Origin: an uncultured Lachnospiraceae bacterium
GTDB taxonomy: Bacteria; Bacillota; Clostridia; Lachnospirales; Lachnospiraceae
Assembly: GCA_902783395.1 (NCBI GenBank)
Contig: CACZRA010000212.1
Location: forward strand, 1 to 10,387
Length of the DNA: 10,387 nt
Direction of reading: 5' to 3'
This document shows, one piece after another, positions 6,943-10,387 of this stretch (position 1 is the first letter of the stretch; the number at the start of each line of letters is the position of its first letter). The notes under the pieces were generated by a model. That model was given only the letters and a program-made list of their open reading frames with translations. It had not been told where the DNA came from and ran no database searches. The translations under genes were made by a program, and so were the position numbers.

Positions 6943-8298
6943 ATGGCATTTGAGAGTCTCAGCGATAAACTGCAGAATGTATTCAAAAAGCTCAGAAGCA
7001 AGGGAACGCTGACCGAGGACGATGTAAAGACTGCGCTCAAGGAAGTGCGTATGGCGCTCCTTGAGGCCGATGTTAACTTCAAGGTTGTAAAGCAGTTTAC
7101 GAAATCTGTCGAGGAAAAGGCCGTCGGAAGCGATATCATGAACGGTCTGAATCCCGGACAGCAGGTCATCAAGCTCGTAAATGAAGAGATGACCGCCCTC
7201 ATGGGAAGCGAGGCATCGAATCTTAAGTTTGCCAATGCTCCCGAGCCGACTGTTATCATGATGGCGGGACTTAACGGAGCAGGTAAGACGACAACCTGCG
7301 GAAAGCTGGCCCTCCACCTTAAGAATAAGAGCAAAAAAACTATGCTTGCCGCTCTTGACGTATACAGACCGGCAGCCATCGAACAGCTGAAGGTCAACGG
7401 AGCAAAGGTCGATGCTCCCGTTTTTGAGATGGGCACGGACAAAAGCCCGGTAGATATAGCTTCCGCTGCTGTGGATCAGGCAAGAAAAGAGCATTTCGAT
7501 GTCGTGATCCTCGATACCGCAGGACGTCAGCAGATAGATGAGGCCCTGATGCAGGAGCTTCATGATATCAAGGAGAGGATACACGTAGACGATACGCTCC
7601 TTGTCGTTGACGCCGGCACCGGCCAGGCGGCCGTTGATGTAGCCACGGGATTTGATGATAAGGTCGGCATAGACGGTGTCATCCTTACCAAGCTTGACGG
7701 TGATACCAGAGGCGGAGCCGCGCTTTCCATAAAGGCTGTTACCGGAAAACCGGTCATGTTTGCTGCAAGCGGAGAGAAGCCTCAGGATTTTGATATATTC
7801 TACCCCGACAGGATGGCGGGGCGTATCCTCGGAATGGGAGATGTCCTCTCGCTTATCGAAAAGGCAGGTGAAGCCATAGATGAGGAGGACGCGAGGAAGG
7901 CAGCCGAAAGCCTGAAAAAGGGAAGGTTTACGTTTAACGATTATCTTGACTCCATGAAGCAGGTGAATAAGCTCGGCGGCATGGGCTCCGTGATCTCGAT
8001 GCTCGGTATCGGAGGAAAGGGTCTGCCGGAGATCGATGAAAGCATGCTGAAGCGCAATGAGGCCATCATAATGAGCATGACGCCCGCGGAAAGGGATGAT
8101 CCGAAGATACTTAATCCGAAACGCAAGAACCGCATTGCGAGGGGAGCGGGAGTGGATATCATGCATGTGAACCGGCTCGTAAAGCAGTTTGAGCAGATGA
8201 GCAAGATGATGAAGCAGCTGAACGGCGGCGGAAAGAAGAGGGGGCGCTTCGGACAGATGGCGCAGATGCAGAACCTCATGAAACAGTTAAAATTGTAA
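6943..8298 (+). CDS. ffh: Signal recognition particle GTPase Ffh (SRP54)
   Basis: Binds 4.5S/6S SRP RNA and nascent signal peptides, and docks with FtsY to deliver ribosomes to the membrane. The 451-residue product is full length. N domain about 1-85 with the ALLEADVNFKVVK motif; G domain with P-loop GLNGAGKTT (109-117), DVYRPAA (139-145), DTAGR (191-195), TKLDGD (249-254) and ILGMGDVLSLIEKA closing the domain; M domain about 325-451 with the RNA-binding segment RKNRIARGAG (394-403) and a Met-rich C-terminus. GAGG at 6931-6934, inside the end of ylxM, lies 8 nt before the ATG. Oddities: the P-loop has Asn where SRP54 proteins normally have Gln, and the usual VDAMTGQ is VDAGTGQ. The M domain rules out FtsY. 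Confidence 0.97.
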   Translation: MAFESLSDKLQNVFKKLRSKGTLTEDDVKTALKEVRMALLEADVNFKVVKQFTKSVEEKAVGSDIMNGLNPGQQVIKLVNEEMTALMGSEASNLKFANAPEPTVIMMAGLNGAGKTTTCGKLALHLKNKSKKTMLAALDVYRPAAIEQLKVNGAKVDAPVFEMGTDKSPVDIASAAVDQARKEHFDVVILDTAGRQQIDEALMQELHDIKERIHVDDTLLVVDAGTGQAAVDVATGFDDKVGIDGVILTKLDGDTRGGAALSIKAVTGKPVMFAASGEKPQDFDIFYPDRMAGRILGMGDVLSLIEKAGEAIDEEDARKAAESLKKGRFTFNDYLDSMKQVNKLGGMGSVISMLGIGGKGLPEIDESMLKRNEAIIMSMTPAERDDPKILNPKRKNRIARGAGVDIMHVNRLVKQFEQMSKMMKQLNGGGKKRGRFGQMAQMQNLMKQLKL

Positions 8299-8440
8299 CC
8301 TTTGGGCGTCAAACAACAGCACGCAGCCCCGTCGCAAGTAGCAATTTGCGTAGCAAATCAGCGGATTGTGAGTGTGGTATCAAAATAGTGATTCAGTGCC
8401 TTTGGCGACTTAATCATAATATTACATGGAGGAAAAAATA
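8299..8440 (+). promoter_or_regulatory. ffh-rpsP intergenic leader with imperfect hairpin
   Basis: No gene lies in this 142-bp gap. It holds a two-tier imperfect hairpin at 8332-8371: TCGCAA (8332-8337) with TTGTGA (8366-8371, one G-U pair), then ATTTGC (8344-8349) with GCAAAT (8353-8358) around a GTA loop. A weak extended -10 (TGG TATCAA, 8375-8383) might start rpsP transcripts. GTCGC (8331-8335) could instead pair with GCGAC (8405-8409), giving an alternative fold. No terminator T-run is seen. Function is unknown. Confidence 0.4.
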
Positions 8441-8683
8441 ATGGTAAAGATCAGACTCAAGAGAATCGGAAAGAAGAAAGCTCCTTTTTACAGGATAATC
8501 GTATCTGATGCGAGAAGGACCACACAGAGCACGGCACTTGCTGAGATCGGCACATACGATCCCTTAAAGGAGCCTGCAGAAGTAAAGATCAACGAGGAAG
8601 AGGCGCGTAAGTGGCTCTCCAACGGAGCACAGCCTACCGAGACGGTTGCAAGGCTCTTCAAGAACGCCGGTATCTCAAAGTAA
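8441..8683 (+). CDS. rpsP: 30S ribosomal protein S16
   Basis: Small-subunit protein that binds 16S rRNA and is needed for 30S assembly. The 80-residue product shows the S16 hallmarks: MVKIRLKRIGKKKAPFYRI at the N-terminus, VSDARRTTQS, the EIGTYDPL core motif (35-42) and a C-terminal helix from EARKWLSNGAQPTETV. The start at 8441 gives the canonical MVKIRL N-terminus, with GGAGG (8428-8432) 8 nt upstream. An in-frame ATG at 8426 overlaps that ribosome binding site and is not the start. It heads the ribosome-maturation run with khpA, rimM and trmD. Confidence 0.98.
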   Translation: MVKIRLKRIGKKKAPFYRIIVSDARRTTQSTALAEIGTYDPLKEPAEVKINEEEARKWLSNGAQPTETVARLFKNAGISK

Positions 8684-8686
8684 GAT

Positions 8687-8725
8687 CCTCCGTATAAGAA
8701 GACAATAAAAGAAAAATAACGGAGG
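8687..8725 (+). promoter_or_regulatory. Inverted repeat that can sequester the khpA ribosome binding site
   Basis: CCTCCGT (8687-8693), four bases after the rpsP stop, is exactly complementary to ACGGAGG (8719-8725), which contains the khpA Shine-Dalgarno. The loop is 25 nt and A-rich. A ribosome terminating on rpsP would cover the left arm and free the site, so this may couple khpA translation to rpsP. The complementarity is direct observation; the role is inferred. Confidence 0.5.
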
Positions 8726-8735
8726 TGAAAATATC

Positions 8736-8978
8736 ATGAAGGAACTGGTGGAAACCATAGCCAGAGCTCTCGTCGATAATCCCGACAAGGTGGTAGTCAC
8801 CGAAGAGGAAAATGACAGGGAGATAAATGTGACACTGCGTGTTGCTAAAGAGGATATGGGAAAAGTCATAGGAAGATCCGGACGTATAGCTAAAGCCATA
8901 AGATCTGTCGTGAAGGCTGCGGCTACAAAAACCGACAAGCATGTTAACGTGGATATAGTTGATGAGGAAGAAGCTTAA
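8736..8978 (+). CDS. khpA: KH-domain RNA-binding protein KhpA (YlqC)
   Basis: An 80-residue single KH domain, the usual KhpA size. In streptococci KhpA pairs with KhpB (Jag/EloR) to bind many RNAs and influence cell elongation and division. The type II KH core is clear: the GxxG nucleic-acid loop is G46-R-S-G49 within KVIGRSGRIAKAIRSVV, with the preceding beta strands NVTLRVA and the terminal strand VNVDIVDEEEA. The start has a strong CGGAGGTG at 8720-8727, which can be paired by the element just after rpsP. Its last 17 bases overlap the start of rimM, a conserved arrangement indicating one transcript from rpsP onward. Confidence 0.95.
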   Translation: MKELVETIARALVDNPDKVVVTEEENDREINVTLRVAKEDMGKVIGRSGRIAKAIRSVVKAAATKTDKHVNVDIVDEEEA

Positions 8979-9489
8979 GCTTTTATCCGTAGGACAGATA
9001 ACATCAACCCACGGACTCAAAGGAGAAGTGAAGGTCTATCCCACGACGGATGATCCCGAAGTCAGGTTCAGGGAACTTAGGGACGTGATACTTAAGACGC
9101 CGAAGGAGGATATTCCCGTAACCATTAAATCGGTCAGGTTCAGCAAGAGCCTGGCCCTTTTGAAGTTTGAGGGCATAGACGGCATAGATGCGGTTGAAAA
9201 ATACAGGGGAGCTTATGTATGCGTCCCCAGGGAAAACGCCCAGAAGCTCGGACCCGATGAATACTATGAGGCTGATCTTATAGGGATGGATGTGATATCC
9301 GATGAAGGAGAAAAGCTCGGGATACTCACTAAAGTCATGCATACGGGAGCCAATGATGTCTATGAGGTAGAAACGGATCCCGAAAGCCGCAGATCGTTCC
9401 TTATTCCGGCAATAAAGGACTGTGTAAAAAAGGTTGACACCGAAAACGGAGTAATGACTATACATGTCATGGAGGGGCTGCTTTCATGA
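8962..9489 (+). CDS. rimM: Ribosome maturation factor RimM
   Basis: Binds S19 and the 3' domain of pre-30S particles, helping 16S processing and head assembly. The 175-residue product has the expected two beta-barrels. The N-terminal RimM domain (about 6-92) carries VGQITSTHGLKGEVKVYPTTDD, and the C-terminal PRC barrel (about 100-173) begins EYYEADLIGMDV and includes LIPAIKDCVKKVD. The start at ATG 8962 matches homologues. A TTG one codon upstream is possible but would add only one residue. The start lies inside the end of khpA (17-bp overlap) with only a weak GTGGAT upstream, so translation probably depends on coupling. Its stop overlaps the trmD ATG in an ATGA. Confidence 0.96.
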   Translation: MRKKLKLLSVGQITSTHGLKGEVKVYPTTDDPEVRFRELRDVILKTPKEDIPVTIKSVRFSKSLALLKFEGIDGIDAVEKYRGAYVCVPRENAQKLGPDEYYEADLIGMDVISDEGEKLGILTKVMHTGANDVYEVETDPESRRSFLIPAIKDCVKKVDTENGVMTIHVMEGLLS

Positions 9490-10232
9490 GGTTTGAGGTG
9501 CTCACCATTTTTCCCGAAATGGTCGAATCGGCTTTTAAGACCGGGGTTACGGGACGCGCATCAGGTGAAGGCCTGATAGAGCTGGACACTGTAAATATCA
9601 GGGATTACAGTACCAATTCCTACGGCTCCATAGACGGTTATACCTACGGAGGCGGAGCGGGAATGCTCATGCAGTGTGAGCCGGTCTTCCGCGCCTTTGA
9701 GGAGGCGAAGAGAAGGCTTGAGGCGGCGGAAGATACGGAAGCCGCAGGGAACGGACACGATAAAAAAGTAAGGGTTATATACATGACGCCCGCAGGTGAG
9801 GTTTTTTCGCAGTCAAAGGCAGAAGAGCTTTCAAAGGAAAAAGAGCTTATTTTTCTGTGCGGGCATTATGAGGGCATAGATGAGAGAGTCATAGAGGAGA
9901 TAGTTACGGACAGGATATCGATCGGAGATTATATCCTGACAGGCGGAGAGCTGTCAGCCCTTGTTGTGATGGATTCAGTATCAAGGCTTATCCCGGGAGT
10001 GCTGAAAAACGACGAATCCGCGGAGACCGAATCCTTTAATACAGGCGGACTTCTTGAGTATCCGCAGTATACAAGACCAGGTGAGTGGCACGGAAAAAGG
10101 GTTCCGGATATCCTGCTCTCGGGAGACCACGCCGGGGTCGATAATTACAGGATGCACGAGATGAGACGGGTTACCAGGGAAATAAGGCCGGATCTCTACA
10201 GAAAATACATGGAGGAGCGGGGGATTTATTAA
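9486..10232 (+). CDS. trmD: tRNA (guanine-N1)-methyltransferase TrmD
   Basis: Methylates N1 of G37 in tRNAs with G36, using S-adenosylmethionine, and so prevents +1 frameshifts. The 248-residue product spans the SPOUT family. The trefoil-knot elements are present: VIYMTPAG (97-104), LCGHYEGIDERVIEEIV (124-140), SIGDYILTGGEL (145-156) and DSVSRLIPGVL with Arg167, the counterpart of E. coli Arg154. YGGGAGM is at 54-60. GGAGG at 9471-9475 lies 10 nt before the ATG, which overlaps the rimM stop by 4 bp. Oddities: the catalytic Asp169 position of E. coli is Glu182 (TESF rather than EDSF); the loop before YGGG reads NSYGSIDGYT instead of the usual KH..VDDYP type; and a charged insert lies at about 74-93. 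The frame is intact and it is the only TrmD-like gene seen here. Confidence 0.96.
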   Translation: MRFEVLTIFPEMVESAFKTGVTGRASGEGLIELDTVNIRDYSTNSYGSIDGYTYGGGAGMLMQCEPVFRAFEEAKRRLEAAEDTEAAGNGHDKKVRVIYMTPAGEVFSQSKAEELSKEKELIFLCGHYEGIDERVIEEIVTDRISIGDYILTGGELSALVVMDSVSRLIPGVLKNDESAETESFNTGGLLEYPQYTRPGEWHGKRVPDILLSGDHAGVDNYRMHEMRRVTREIRPDLYRKYMEERGIY

Positions 10233-10239
10233 TTTATCC

Positions 10240-10269
10240 TTGATATTCACCGTCAATCTGTGATATCAT
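10240..10269 (+). promoter_or_regulatory. Probable promoter for rplS
   Basis: TTGATA (10240-10245), an 18-bp spacer and an extended -10 TGA TATCAT (10261-10269; hexamer 5 of 6) lie just after trmD. Transcription would begin near 10276 and give an 85-nt leader. rplS could therefore be expressed independently of the upstream genes. Confidence 0.55.
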
Positions 10270-10275
10270 CTTGTG

Positions 10276-10360
10276 GTTGCGAGACTTTGATGGTCCTCTG
10301 CCGGAAAGCTGCAAAGCACGGTATGAACGTCGGACTTTTACAATACAGGAGGAAAACGAG
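10276..10360 (+). ncRNA. Structured rplS leader, probable L19 autoregulatory leader
   Basis: The leader folds into a stacked stem. GTCC (10293-10296) pairs with GGAC (10332-10335); TGCCG (10299-10303) pairs with CGGTA (10319-10323, one G-U); GCT (10308-10310) pairs with AGC (10315-10317) around a GCAA tetraloop. AGGAGG (10347-10352) lies downstream of the structure. L19 leader motifs upstream of rplS are known in Firmicutes. Assignment to that family rests on position and fold, not on a covariance search. Confidence 0.45.
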
Positions 10361-10387
10361 ATGAATGCTGAAATCATCAGAGAGCTC
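10361..10387 (+). CDS. rplS: 50S ribosomal protein L19, 3'-partial (first 9 codons)
   Basis: An ATG at 10361 follows AGGAGG (10347-10352) at 8-nt spacing and opens MNAEIIREL, like the N-terminus of L19, before the window ends. rplS directly after trmD is the standard order in Firmicutes and most bacteria, so identification rests mainly on context. L19 sits at the 30S-50S interface. Confidence 0.8.

Noticed and set aside
6856..8166. Long open frame of 436 codons on the - strand opposite ffh
   Set aside because: It lies entirely over ylxM/ffh, has no recognisable domain, and its residue content (many His, Ser, Cys, Arg) is typical of antisense shadows of highly expressed genes.
8426..8440. Upstream ATG start for rpsP
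   Set aside because: The ATG overlaps the GGAGG ribosome binding site; S16 begins MVKIRL at 8441.
8959..8961. TTG start for rimM
   Set aside because: It is directly followed by ATG; neither has a strong Shine-Dalgarno and homologues support the shorter form.

Overview
The window is about 10.4 kb of chromosome from a low-to-mid GC anaerobic Firmicute, most likely Clostridia of the Lachnospiraceae type (for example a rumen or gut Butyrivibrio/Roseburia relative). Three things point there: the gene order ylxM-ffh-rpsP-khpA-rimM-trmD-rplS, heavy use of ATA (Ile) and AGG/AGA (Arg) codons with strong GGAGG ribosome binding sites, and a giant fused acyl-CoA dehydratase activase-type protein, a hallmark of strict anaerobes. 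All genes are on the + strand. No mobile elements, tRNA/rRNA genes or CRISPR arrays are visible.

Left part (1-2279): the 3' portion of a membrane-bound GGDEF diguanylate cyclase (sensor domain cut by the window edge, one membrane segment, linker, complete GGDEF domain), then a PfkB-family fructokinase.

Middle (2280-6542): one 1420-residue gene dominates. Its N-terminal half holds two consecutive ASKHA activase domains of the HgdC/BadF-BadG type, each with its two cluster cysteines. A four-cysteine connector follows. The C-terminal half appears to be two diverged copies of one unit, each with three cysteines in matching places (CYP ... C ... FGC). It reads like an ATP-driven electron activase and its iron-sulfur acceptor joined in one chain. 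The substrate is unknown; this is the best candidate here for an undescribed biochemical system.

Right part (6543-10387): the conserved SRP/ribosome-maturation cluster. ylxM is preceded by a strong sigma-A-type promoter whose -35 box lies in a perfect inverted repeat, and it abuts ffh (SRP GTPase) with no gap. After a 142-bp leader with a hairpin come rpsP (S16), khpA (KH-domain RNA-binding protein), rimM (16S maturation factor) and trmD (tRNA m1G37 methyltransferase), tightly packed or overlapping. rplS (L19) begins at the right edge behind its own promoter and a folded leader that resembles an autoregulatory L19 leader. These genes serve co-translational secretion, 30S assembly and reading-frame maintenance. 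Local RNA structures (a Shine-Dalgarno-pairing element before khpA, the rplS leader) suggest post-transcriptional tuning.
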